DNA of 35,350 bases from Perkinsus marinus ATCC 50983 (Eukaryota; Perkinsozoa; Perkinsida; Perkinsidae): contig NW_003201001.1 of assembly GCF_000006405.1 (NCBI RefSeq), forward strand, positions 57,475-92,824, written 5' to 3'. The first letter of the stretch is position 1. Each line of letters begins with the position of its first letter. The notes below the pieces were generated by a model. The model was given only the letters and a program-made list of their open reading frames with translations. It was not told the origin of the DNA and ran no database searches. Positions 18,372 to 28,215 of the stretch are shown piece after piece. The position numbers and the translations under genes were made by a program.

Positions 18372-19418
18372 TAGTGCTATCCCTGTGTGTCAACACTGTT
18401 AACTCAACAGTGTCCGTCGTTTCCTCATAATTTCTATGGAGAGGTCCTTTTGAGTTTCGAGTACTAAATTTAATGCGATGAACCTGAGCTTCCTTCGACA
18501 ACAGAATTCTATATTTTAGTGGATCACTTACGCAGGTGTTCTATGAGATGTTAAGCATGGTCATGCAATAGCAAAAGCCCAGCCTACGAGAGTTCTTGAG
18601 TCGTGTGGGCTAAACCGTTCTGGACCGTTCGATTGACTCTGGTGGATTCCAATGCAACTCTATCCACTATGATTAGACCACTCGGAAGTCTATTTGCCAA
18701 GAGATTTTCTTTTAAGATTTCGCATGCATGAGTGGGGACATTAATTTTTTGCTCTCGGGCTTACATAAGTGCAGCGTATTAGCAAACAAGGAGGTCAGCT
18801 TAACGATGTGGTATGAACGATGATCATAGCTGCATGATCGGGGAGATGAATTTTGCCGATGGGGAAATTAGTCTCGGAAGACCTTTTTATGCGTTAGATG
18901 CGCATTGCGGTTCCATGCAGTTCTGGGTAAGCGCAGGTCAGCCATCCACTACAAACGAAAATGTCAACCGACAGGGCCTGTTCGTAGTTGAATCATGTCA
19001 TCGTCCCTACATTCCTAGGATCTACGGATATTTTTAAATTGTTTGGAGTTACCACTGTCGGATTAGACAGGATTCGCTCGCTCGCGACTGTAGAACTCGA
19101 TTTCATGATAGTATGAATATGACTGAAGCTCTACTTTCGCTCTCAGGACTCCGGCTATCGATCGCTACTCATTTGAATGTACGCATAAACACGTGAAGGG
19201 TAAGATGGAGGCGTGTCACCACCTCTGCGCATGCGTGCAGTTTATGGGCTATTCTCAATCTCCTCATCGGCAGTAGTTGGACTGCAACCGTTCACTCTGT
19301 TCGAGGGCCAGATATGCTATCTTGGGACAGGTGTTTATTCTCACTGGCAATTCGCATGTTGCTTTGTCATCTTGAGATGGCATATCTGCTCTACGAGCCA
19401 AATTGTAGATATTTGACC
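18372..19418. other. Spacer without supported genes
   Basis: No recognisable protein, RNA gene or repeat. A frame at 18813-19037 (74 codons) has no splice-supported neighbours and no motif. Confidence 0.5.
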
Positions 19419-20030
19419 CGCCTGTAGATATTTGATTGTAGTCATACCTTGGGGTAGTGGCATAACTGCCCCGCCTGTAGATATTTGATTGTAGTCATAC
19501 CTTGGAGTAGTGGCATAACTGCCCCGCCTGTAGATATTTGATTGTAGTCATACCTTGGAGTAGTGGCATAACTGCCCCGCCTGTAGATATTTGATTGTAG
19601 TCATACCTTGGAGTAGTGGCATAGCCACCCCGCCTCAAGATATTCATTGTACTAGAGTATATCTCGGGGTAGTGGCATAGCCTCCCCGCCTCTAGATATT
19701 CATTGTACTAGAGTATATCTCGGGGTAGTGGCATAGCCGCCCCGCCTCTAGATATTCATTGTACTAGAGTATATCTCGGGGTAGTGGCATAGCCGCCCCG
19801 CCTCTAGATATTCATTGTACTAGAGTATATCTCGGGGTAGTGGCATAGCCGCCCCGCCTCTAGATATTCATTGTACTAGAGTATATCTCGGGGTAGCGGC
19901 ATAGCCGCCCCGCCTCTAGATGTCGATTGCACTAAAGCACGTCTTGGGGTGGTGGTATAGCCGTACTCTCCGAGAATATTGATTTCACTAAGGCACATAT
20001 CAGGGCGGTGGCATAGCGGCCCCGCCTCAC
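19419..20030 (+). repeat. Hairpin tandem array 1 (53-bp then 56-bp units)
   Basis: Four units of 53 bp (starts at 19419, 19472, 19525, 19578) are followed by five regular 56-bp units (19631 to 19911) and two decayed units to about 20030. Every unit contains GGGGTAGTGGCATA followed by ACTGCCCC (53-bp type) or GCCGCCCC (56-bp type), able to fold into a GC-rich stem-loop. Adjacent units of the same type are nearly identical, which suggests recent expansion. The same family occurs inverted at 21730-22416 and degenerate at 27685-28013. Confidence 0.92.
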
Positions 20031-20237
20031 AAAGTTGCTGTTTCTAAGGCTTTCGAAAGGTATACTGGGATTTGATCAACTATCGTTCGACAGTCTATGA
20101 GTATCTGTGGGTATTAGCTGTAAGAGTTACGCAAGTTAGGTTTTTCCCTTTTTTACTAGTAGTTATGGCTGGTATTGCTGGGAAGACAAAGAAGGATCAT
20201 GTTTACATGTAAAGAGCTGTGATCGGACGAGGGAGTG

Positions 20238-21459
20238 ATGGGATTACGTTTACCTAGGTATAAGTTCAGCAACCAAGGATCCGGCTCGTCTCCAACGATT
20301 AGCCACTTCTGTGCGAAACTTGAAGTGTGGCTCAAGTTAGCGGGACTCCCGTATACACCGATCGACACAGAAATGCCTGCTGGGCCTTACGGTGAGTTGT
20401 GATGGGTCCGAGGAGGCGGAATTCATTCCCCCGTTATGACTCATGGCTTTTTCATTATATCGGATCATAGCCGCTATGACTATCGTTTCATCGCAGGAAA
20501 CGAATACCGCATTATTGGTCGATCATTATCGGGTCGATTTATACGAATATACATGGTCTTACGGTCGTATATACGTGCAGTCGACTGAAATGATTATGAC
20601 ATCGGCAAAATGCTTAATCAGTATAGTCGAACACCGGACTGAGCCCTCTGGATGATCTAAAATGGATTCCCAGTCACATTACTTGCTGTGATAATTCAAC
20701 GTGTGGCTGAGCTCATCACTCACCCGGAATGTACATATCTTGGAGCTTTCATCTCGATCTATCACTCAAACCGCTATTCTACGACCACGACTGGTGGTAT
20801 GTACGCTTTTTCTAATCTATATGTGGTGATTTCAGCTCGTAACCCTCCATAGATGGGCAAGACATTCACCGTTTGCTTCAGGCAAGCTCCCTTATATCGA
20901 CCTGAACGGTGAACAGTTTGGCGACACCTCCATCATCATCGACATGCTCTCGTCCAAATTCAAGAAAAATCTAGATAGTGGTCTCAGTGATCACCAGAAG
21001 GGTATCAGCAACGCAGTAAAAAGAATGTTCGAGGAGCACACATTCTTTCTCTGTGTTAACGACAGATGGTTTAACTATCCCGACCTCTTTAGTCAGTACC
21101 TTGGCACGATTCAGACATATCCAGTATTCCTGAGGCCACTCGTAAAGATGATCGCGAAAAGGCGACTCCTCGGTGCAACTTATGCGCAGGGCATTGGTCG
21201 ATTGCCCGAGGAAGAAAGGAAAAATAGGCTAAGTCAAGACATCTCGGGGTTATCGAAGATCTTAGGTGAGAAGAAATACATATTGTCCGACGATAAGCCG
21301 ACTAGCGTCGACGCCACAGTGTTCGGGTTCATGTGGGCTGAGCTCGGTGTTGACTCCGAGTACGAGAAGGTCAATGCGTTCTGTCAAGAGTGCAAGAAGT
21401 ACGACAACCTGATGGGCTACTATGAGAGGATGGTGAAGCTTATGGAAGACGCAAAATAG
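20238..21459 (+). CDS. Failed-axon-connections (FAXC)/metaxin-type GST-like protein
   Basis: Two exons, 20238-20391 and 20882-21459, join in phase 1 to 732 nt (243 aa plus TAG). The N-terminal thioredoxin-like half has SPTISHFCAKLEVWLKLAGL, then GKLPYIDLNGEQFGDTSIII, a glutathione-transferase-like beta-beta-alpha core. The C-terminal half has SDDKPTSVDATVFGFMW, the helical GST_C motif shared by FAXC and metaxin proteins. There is no signal peptide. These proteins are GST-fold and often lack proven transferase activity; roles range from membrane sorting to detoxification. The 490-nt intron is the long one here; the Met at 20238 is the first in frame, but an upstream exon cannot be excluded. 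The gene is bracketed by inverted hairpin arrays. Confidence 0.87.
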
Positions 21460-21729
21460 CTGCGCCGTTTTGCTCGTCCAAATAATATTATTCTCGCCAA
21501 GGCTGGCGTTCAAGTATTAACGTTACCCGGCTGACTTTATCAAACTTTTTCGGCATCACTCTCCTTGCGTTTGTCACAGTGACATGTTCACCGGAGTATC
21601 ATGTCGGAGTCTTACGCACATGTCTTAGGTTATGCATCGAATAGAATCACAGTAGAGGTGTGCCATCGATTGAGTCTATTGTAGAGACCATCAGCCTCCT
21701 TCGATCCAATGTGTTGACTTTTAAGGGAC

Positions 21730-22416
21730 TATTTCACTGCCCGGCAGTGCCATGACTATCGTGAGATATGCTTCAGTACAATCAATTCTAATTGCCGGGG
21801 CGGCTATGCCCCTGCCCTAAGATATGCCTTAGTACAACCAACTCGAATTGCCGGGGCGGCTATGCCCCTGCCCTATGAGATATGCCTTAGTACAACCAAC
21901 TCGCAAAATTGCCGGGGCGGCTATGCCCCTGCCCTAAGATATGCCTTAGTACAATCAACTCGAACGTTGCCGGGGCGGCTTTATGCCCCTGCCCTAAGAT
22001 ATGCCTTAGTACAATCAACTCGAATCATGCCGGGGCGGCTATGCCCCTGCCCTAAGATATGCCTTAGTACAATCAACTCGAATTGCCATCGGGGCGGCTA
22101 TGCCCCTGCCCTAAGATATGCCTTAGTACAATCAACTCGAATTGTCGGGGCCCGGCTATGCCATGACTGCCCTAAGATATGCCTTAGTACAATCAACTCG
22201 TATTGTCGGGGCGGCTATGCCCCTGCCCTAAGATATGCTTCAGTACAATCAACTCGTATTGTCAGGGCGGCTATGCCCCTGCCCTAAGATATGCCTTAGT
22301 ACAATCAACTCGTATTGTCGGGGCGGCTATGCCCCTGCCCTAAGATATTCCTTAGTACAATCAATTCCAATTGTCGGGGCGGCTCTGCCCCTGCCCTAAG
22401 ATATGCCTTAGTACGA
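21730..22416 (-). repeat. Hairpin tandem array 2 (55-61-bp units), inverted relative to array 1
   Basis: About 12 units, each with GGGGCGGCTATGCCCCTGCCC and GATATGCCTTAGTACAAYCA. The reverse complement (TTGTACTAAGGCATATCTTA then GGGGCATAGCCGCCCC) aligns with the array-1 unit (TTGTACTAGAGTATATCTCG then GTGGCATAGCCGCCCC), so both belong to one family in opposite orientation. The last unit is cut by MITE-like element B. An open frame across seven units is a by-product of the repeat. Confidence 0.92.
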
Positions 22417-22542
22417 TGGAGTTTCATCCGTGATATGGAAAACACTAGTGGAAAACATATTTCACGACTACTGCATACCACCGAGAATATCGCGGTTTTC
22501 ACGGAGTTTTACGCCACTTCACGTGAAATGGGCGAAACTCCA
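22417..22542. mobile_element. MITE-like element B at the end of array 2
   Basis: Starts TGGAGTTTCATCCGTGATAT and ends ACGCCACTTCACGTGAAATG..GAAACTCCA. TGGAGTTTCRYCC is an inverted terminal repeat, and both end blocks match element A at 14240-14402. About 126 bp, non-coding. It follows directly on the last, interrupted array unit and lies 119 bp before the next gene's first ATG. Confidence 0.65.
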
Positions 22543-22660
22543 ATAAACTCCAATTGATCCCAATTCAAGGCTCGATGTTGAGGTGGATACTGAAGAGTCT
22601 AGGTTTACTGAAAGTTTTGCTGCACAATAGTATCGTAAATGGACGTGCTCTTTTTGTGAA

Positions 22661-24394
22661 GTGTGTGAATTTTCATTGATGATCAACCGGAGTGCAGTGA
22701 CATCGGCTTTCCTAGTGCTTCTGTCCGTCTGGGCTGTTTTCATCCTGGTTTCTGAGGAGAACTGTGGTGATCATCTGCTCCCCATTTTACATCCACTATA
22801 CTTGGATGCATCTTCATCACATAGTCTGTATAAGACTAGCTCTGGCCGATCAGCGAACAGAAGTGAGCGAGGACTATACTCGCGTGACGAGAGTCTCGTC
22901 TCAGCATCGCCTCGCGGATCAGACCTCTCACGTAGTCGATTGATCAAAGTGGGGACCGCTGACCAGGTTGCCGCAAAGCCTCCCAAAACGAAGCCACGGA
23001 CAAAAAAGAAGAAAGGCTTTTGGGACAACGATGATGATATCAATGCCATCACCGAAAGTGCGGCCTCTTGCTTGCTGCGCAAGCCTTGTGGTGCAAACCA
23101 GCGAATGAGCTCAGATACGTCTTATGACCTGATCAAATTAGACTACGCGTTTGACTATCTATCAGAGCACGAGATTGAGCCTTATCCAGCAGAACGACTG
23201 AGTGACCTTAATTGGCCTGGCGAGGTTCCCTTCGTCGAGGAGGAAATAACGTCCTATTGTGCATGCATGCAAAATAAGAGAATCTTGATAGCCGGCGACT
23301 CGCTACTTCGAGGGGTTTACTCTGCTGCTGTGGAGTTTTTGAGGAACGATCGACACTATTGTGACGATTCTTCGACACCCAAGGCTGAGAGATCGAAATG
23401 CTCTGGTGATGGGAAGTATTGGCATGATGTTCGCTCTGATGAGGCCATAGGGAAAGACAGGCGACGGTGTGAAAAGGTTATGAAGAATGAAGGGTCACCA
23501 TGTTATAGTGGGCGAGTGGACGGGCTCTGTGGAGGTGTCGAGGGAACCGATTAATCGCCGATGAATTCGTTTCTCTAGCTCAGGCAATGCCTCTCTGTTT
23601 TTTTCTTGGCAACCCAACAAGAGGTTCGGCAACAACTTCAGAAAGTATCTCGAGAGCGTCTTTGCTCGAGATGGTGAGGTTAGTGCGCAATGCACGGCTG
23701 AGCTAGTTGGTGAGAGCAGGTCACGGCTTTGATTGGATCATCGCGGGTATGGGCTTCCATGAGCTGGCTAGAATTCTCCGCATGAAAGGAGGCTGCTCGG
23801 ATGCCACTTGCCGCTTCAGGAAGATTCCTGAGGGCTTTGGCAACCTTTACCGGCAATTTGTAACAAGGGCCCCCGGTTCGATTCCTGGTGACTGGATTTC
23901 TTCCAAGCTGTCATCAGTACCGCTATCAGACAGCACCTGATAGGTACGAGATTTTCACAGCTCATTCTTACGAAGCTATTCGTCCCTCGGTGGGCTCTGG
24001 GTAGGGATGTACGCCCGTAACACTGCTATGGCCCTTCCAGACTTCCAGGACCAGTCCAATGCCTATGTACGCAGCTCTTGCGACACGATACCGTTCCCCT
24101 TTGTCGCGTTCAGGTCTTGTGGCTGAATTCACTCGCTCGAGTGGAGACGTCGAAGGCTATGAATGCAGCGTTCCTCGATATTTATAACCTGACACTGCAT
24201 GAGCCTTTCCGCAGCTACACTGGAGACGGAGTGATTGTTTTCTCCTCCTCTCACTGCCTCGCCTCTTTCATATGCAGGTGCACTTCCTACGACCAGTTTC
24301 CCTAGCGATTTTCCACAGTGCAATTAAGCCTATGTGTCCTTCAGTGGAACTGCCGCCACGTTTTGAGTCATCGCATGTTGGCATGTATTCTTGA
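22661..24394 (+). CDS. PC-esterase / SGNH-type O-acetyl-group enzyme, type II membrane protein
   Basis: Seven exons, 22661-23534, 23584-23673, 23720-23859, 23918-23989, 24049-24066, 24114-24230 and 24278-24394, join to 1,428 nt (475 aa plus TGA). Introns are 46-59 nt. A short cytoplasmic N-terminus is followed by a signal anchor (AVTSAFLVLLSVWAVFILV) and a Ser/Arg-rich stem. The SGNH core starts with the Ser in ILIAGDSLLRGVYSAA, continues through HGFDWIIAGMGFHEL and RYQTAPDRYEIF, and closes with GDGVHFLRPVSLAI, where D and H fit the DxxH catalytic pair. This is the PC-esterase/TBL/CASD1-like layout, acting on acyl groups of glycans in the Golgi or endomembrane lumen. The 18-nt exon is placed by phase only. 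Met 22679 is an alternative start. Further coding-like sequence follows the stop. Confidence 0.86.
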
Positions 24395-25353
24395 GTGCCG
24401 TGTCTCCAGTCAGAGTCGCCTTGTGCATGGCTATGGACTCTCTGTATGGCGGGTGTCCCCATTGCACAACCGTCCTCAGCGCAATAGACTTTTTCACCTC
24501 TTGTGGCCGGCCATGATCGTGTTTCTCTCAGCTGGTATGTAGCGAGCTCTAGCGATGCTTATGGCTTTGATATTTTTTATTTCATTTCCCGCTTCAAACG
24601 TGGTTGTTTTTGGCTCTGAAAGCGATTCGTCACTCGATGGAGTCTCATTCAGTGGACAATGCAGATCCATACTCAGGGTTTTCCAACTAGGAAGTTTGTG
24701 GACAGTCTTCAGTGGACTGTGGAATGCTCAGCAGTTCAATCTCTAGGACCTGCTTAGCGATCTTATGGACAACCCTACATCCGCAGGGGGAAGACCCATT
24801 CTAGTGTAGCCGTGCTGTTGCGTATTGATCTTCGAGTCTCCGCATATGCATGGTTCCTTCCCTGGCAACTGTTTGAATGCAAGGCCAATCCAATATTCCT
24901 TTTGAACCTGCTTCTTGGCGTTGTAGTTGTCTCGTGAATTAAATTGAATGCTTCTCTTGTCGCCCTTCCGATGCGTTGGATAAAACATTCAAGTTCTTGT
25001 CAGGCTCAGTTGTTGGTCACAAGCGTCGAATAGTTGAAGTGACGAGCTTCCCTGAATCACAGACCCTGATCAATCCGATTCCATTCGGTCTCATACGAAT
25101 TGTTATCCTAGCACTCCATACATGCTTAAGATGTTGAGGTATGTTCACATTCTGTTATCAGGAACAGACCTGCTGATTACGTTTTAAAGGAGACGGAATT
25201 TGTGTCGATGCGCATGCGTGCAGATCTCTCGCTGTAGCCGACCTTTCTTTTCGTTTCTCGTGGTGAAGTAGACGTTCAAATTTGTTGCCTCAGACAGTCT
25301 GAGTCAGACTAGGAACCTACACTTGTACCAGTTTCTTCCCTGTGGTGATAACT
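24395..25353 (+). other. Spacer before carboxylesterase 1, with a coding-like stretch
   Basis: Between 24400 and 24750 there are open frames with plausible protein character: a Cys-rich piece with GGCPHCTTVLSAIDFF near 24430-24520, and one reading RKFVDSLQWTVECSAVQSLG ending TAG near 24750. I could not join them into one gene. They may be extra 3' exons of the PC-esterase gene or a small separate gene. The rest (24750-25353) should include the carboxylesterase promoter; nothing else is recognised. Confidence 0.3.
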
Positions 25354-27321
25354 ATGAAACTTCCGTTCGTTCTTTGCGTAGCCTCTGTGGCTCTATCATC
25401 GCTGTCATTTTCTGGTTGTTCTTCGGGAGGCTCCTCTTCGACGACCTCTGAGCCTCCTCGAAGTCGGCCAACTCCACCCACCACTATCCCTCGTTCGAGC
25501 CCAACTCCCTTGGTAGCGAGCGCTATCTCGTCTGCTGGCCCCATGGTGGGCGTAATGGTCCACAGCGACCTGTCCCGTCAGCAGCCCATTATACAGGACG
25601 TTGAGGTTTTCTACGGTATACCGTTTGCCGAACCGCCCATCGGTGATTTGCGGTTCCGTGCACCACATAAGTTAAATGAGACGTGGACATCCACTAGATT
25701 GATGGACACCAAGAAGAGTCATTGCCTTGATAAGATGGGTACTGGTGCTGAAGATTGCCTCTATTTGAATGTGTTCCGTCCGGCCAATACCACACCCAGC
25801 TCGAATCTTCCAGTTATGGCCTGGATTTTCGGAGGTGGTTTTGTCGACGGCGACGCCGCTGACCCTAGGTATGATGGTACCGCCCTGGCCTCCGAACATA
25901 ATGTCGTAGTTGTCACTTTCAACTACAGACTAGGAAACTTTGGATATTTGGCTTCCGAATCTTCCTTGGAGGAGGAGGGAACGACCGGCAACTGGGGCCA
26001 AATGGACCAGCAGATGGCGCTCAAGTGGATACAGAATAATATCGGTGCTTTTGGTGGCGACAAGGATAGGGTTATGCTCTTTGGCGAATCTGCTGGAGCC
26101 TTCAGCGTTGTCTGGCATATAGCTGCACCTAGTAGTGCTGGTTTATTCCACTCCGCTGTACTCGAATCGAGTACCAGTCATACCGACATATTCTTCCAAC
26201 AGCCGCAGGATGCTTATCGCTATTATAACTGGGTGGCAAAAGAACTCGTTGGATGCAAAGACGCGAACGATATCGAATGCTTGCGGAAAGCTGACGCCTC
26301 CAAGTTCATTTTGCCATCAGATATCCGTTTTGATGCTGTCAAGGCTCCCGATTGGGGCTCACCGATTTTCCCTATGATGCCGGTTGGCCCATGTATCGAT
26401 GGGTCCATCCTTCTTGACACCCCCCTCAACGTTGTCAAAGCTGGTAAGCATAACAAGGTTCCAACTATTGTTGGTGTGAATCGCGACGAAGGCACTGGCT
26501 TTGTTGCTGGTATGTCGGGGGTCATGCCGAACATGCCCAAGCAACCAACTATGGCAGATGTCCGCACCATACTCTTCTACGTCCTTCAAAATGATACTGT
26601 GGTCGATGAAGCTCTCGAGAGGTATGCATTGAACAACTACGACGACGTCTACGGTGAAGTGAACCAGGGTTTCGAGTTGGCCTCCGAGATGATACGGGAT
26701 GCCGTCTTTCACTGTCCGAGTCGTGCGTTGGCTAAGGCTCTCAGCGAACAAGGTGGTGATGCGTATATGTATCTATTCAACATGAATCCGATATTTCCCA
26801 AGTGGATCAAGGATATCAACACTGGCAATAAACCTTTGTTCGGTTTCGGCAACTTCACCCCTGAGCAAATGGGAACATTCCATTCTTCTGAGATCCCCTT
26901 CGTCTTCAAGCGTTTTGAACAACGCAGTATGAGTCTCCTCGATATCGATATGTATCAGGCTTATATGGGCCATCCTCCACGTGTGCCAGGCGATTCCTAT
27001 CATCAAGTGTCCGACCAGATTTCATGCATGTGGGCCAATATGGCGTACAGCGGTATGCCGGTCGGTGGGCAGGCTGTGTGTCCATCGAATCCACAGCTTC
27101 CCGAATGGGGTCCTTATATGGCCAATGCCAGTAGTCCTCTGGGCCAATACCTCCATCTTGGAAGGTCTGCCGCGATGATGCCTGTGAAGCAGACAGCGTA
27201 CTATCCTGTCTCAGAGTTCGTCAGCGCCGAGAAGTGCGAATTTTGGGACGCGCACAACTTTGTCTTTCACAATCTGCGAGCTGATCTTTCCGAACCATCC
27301 ACCTCGACCATCATTGTTTGA
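25354..27321 (+). CDS. Type-B carboxylesterase, secreted, copy 1
   Basis: Intronless, 655 aa from the Met at 25354. The ATG at 25342, four codons earlier, is possible, but the chosen start gives a cleaner signal peptide and matches copy 2 in length. MKLPFVLCVASVALSSLSF leads to a lipobox-like SGC, then a Ser/Thr/Pro linker. Alpha/beta-hydrolase motifs: EVFYGIPFAEPPIGDLRF, EDCLYLNV, FGGGFVDGD oxyanion region, nucleophile Ser246 in FGESAGAFSV, acid Glu379 in NRDEGTGF and His510 in GTFHSSEIPF, so the triad is complete. It should hydrolyse carboxylic esters outside the cell or in the secretory pathway. Tandem with a paralogue 0.9 kb downstream on the same strand. Codons end in C more often than in copy 2. 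Confidence 0.96.
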   Translation: MKLPFVLCVASVALSSLSFSGCSSGGSSSTTSEPPRSRPTPPTTIPRSSPTPLVASAISSAGPMVGVMVHSDLSRQQPIIQDVEVFYGIPFAEPPIGDLRFRAPHKLNETWTSTRLMDTKKSHCLDKMGTGAEDCLYLNVFRPANTTPSSNLPVMAWIFGGGFVDGDAADPRYDGTALASEHNVVVVTFNYRLGNFGYLASESSLEEEGTTGNWGQMDQQMALKWIQNNIGAFGGDKDRVMLFGESAGAFSVVWHIAAPSSAGLFHSAVLESSTSHTDIFFQQPQDAYRYYNWVAKELVGCKDANDIECLRKADASKFILPSDIRFDAVKAPDWGSPIFPMMPVGPCIDGSILLDTPLNVVKAGKHNKVPTIVGVNRDEGTGFVAGMSGVMPNMPKQPTMADVRTILFYVLQNDTVVDEALERYALNNYDDVYGEVNQGFELASEMIRDAVFHCPSRALAKALSEQGGDAYMYLFNMNPIFPKWIKDINTGNKPLFGFGNFTPEQMGTFHSSEIPFVFKRFEQRSMSLLDIDMYQAYMGHPPRVPGDSYHQVSDQISCMWANMAYSGMPVGGQAVCPSNPQLPEWGPYMANASSPLGQYLHLGRSAAMMPVKQTAYYPVSEFVSAEKCEFWDAHNFVFHNLRADLSEPSTSTIIV

Positions 27322-28215
27322 TTTTCAAGCATTGAAACGTTTCCTTGTATCAGTAATTGTGCTTGCGCGCTGCGCAGCTGAAAGTCTATCACTTCCTCGG
27401 TAACTTCGTTTGTCCCCTTCTTTCTTTTGGCATGTTTCTATTGCCTTACCGTTTGTCTTTCTTACCACATACTACATCCATACTGAGTCTTGTGTTGCGT
27501 CAGTTATCAGTTCATAACTTGGCAAAGCTGTTTGGCCGATCGCTTTGTAATGCACCAGAAGCCTTGCACGTGGGAAACTTGAACATTGGTATCTGGCAAT
27601 GTGACGGATGTCACAAATTCGCTGAGTTTCGGTCCATGATCCACTGCATTGAACATATCATGCTTAGGCGACTTCACCTCTTCGCGACTAGTGGCATAGC
27701 TGCCCCATTTCAATACGGTATATCTTGGAATGGCATACCCACCCCACTCAGAAAATTGATTATACTAAGACGTATCTGGGAGTGGCATAACTGCCCCATG
27801 CCGGGAAATGATCGAAATAAGGCCTAATTTTTAACGTGGCATAGCCACCTCTCTCAGAGAAGTTCACTTTACCAAGGCGTATTTTGGAGTGGCATGGCCA
27901 CCCCGGTTGGAGAAAGTGAATGCACTGAGGTATGTCTCAGCGTGGCATAACTGCCCCACGTGGAAAAAATTATTGAACTAAGACGTGTATCGAAATGGCA
28001 TAACTGCCCCACCCGACTAAATTTAAATCTGTCTTTAGAGGTGCAGATTTACGCTAGTAGGACACCGCCAGTGAATCCTCCGTGTAATCGTAGCTAAGCT
28101 AGAGCAGTAGCTAAATGTGCTTATGCTATGGGCATGTGTTTATAGTGTTATGTGTAGTTGGTTTAGGGTGATAATGAATTGGTTTGTTACCTTTAGTTTT
28201 GACCTTTTTGACCCT
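27322..28215 (+). other. Spacer between carboxylesterase paralogues
   Basis: Contains hairpin repeat block 3 (27685-28013). A frame at 27357-27827 runs through the repeat and has no motif, so I do not call it. The end of the spacer should hold the promoter of copy 2. Confidence 0.6.
27685..28013 (+). repeat. Hairpin repeat block 3, degenerate (about seven units)
   Basis: GGCATA-type cores at 27693, 27732, 27784, 27838, 27891, 27944 and 27997 (spacing 39-54 bp) are followed by AGCTGCCCC, ACCCACCCC, AACTGCCCC or AGCCACC. This is the array-1 family in the same orientation, far more diverged from unit to unit. Confidence 0.8.

Noticed and set aside
18813-19037. 74-codon plus-strand frame
   Set aside because: No motif, no splice partners, ordinary length for chance.
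21862-22287. 141-codon open frame with a repeated peptide across array 2
   Set aside because: It exists only because repeat units happen to lack a stop in one frame; unit lengths vary (55-61 bp), so the frame is not maintained over the array.
23868-23890. tRNA B-box-like GGTTCGATTCC
   Set aside because: It lies in a short intron of the PC-esterase gene; no A-box or cloverleaf can be formed upstream, which is coding.
24743-24988. Minus-strand frame containing KEYWIGL, reminiscent of C-type lectins
   Set aside because: Only a short resemblance, no cysteine framework or adjoining exons found.
27357-27827. 156-codon plus-strand frame between the esterases
   Set aside because: It runs into the hairpin repeat block, has no motif, and no codon pattern like its neighbours.
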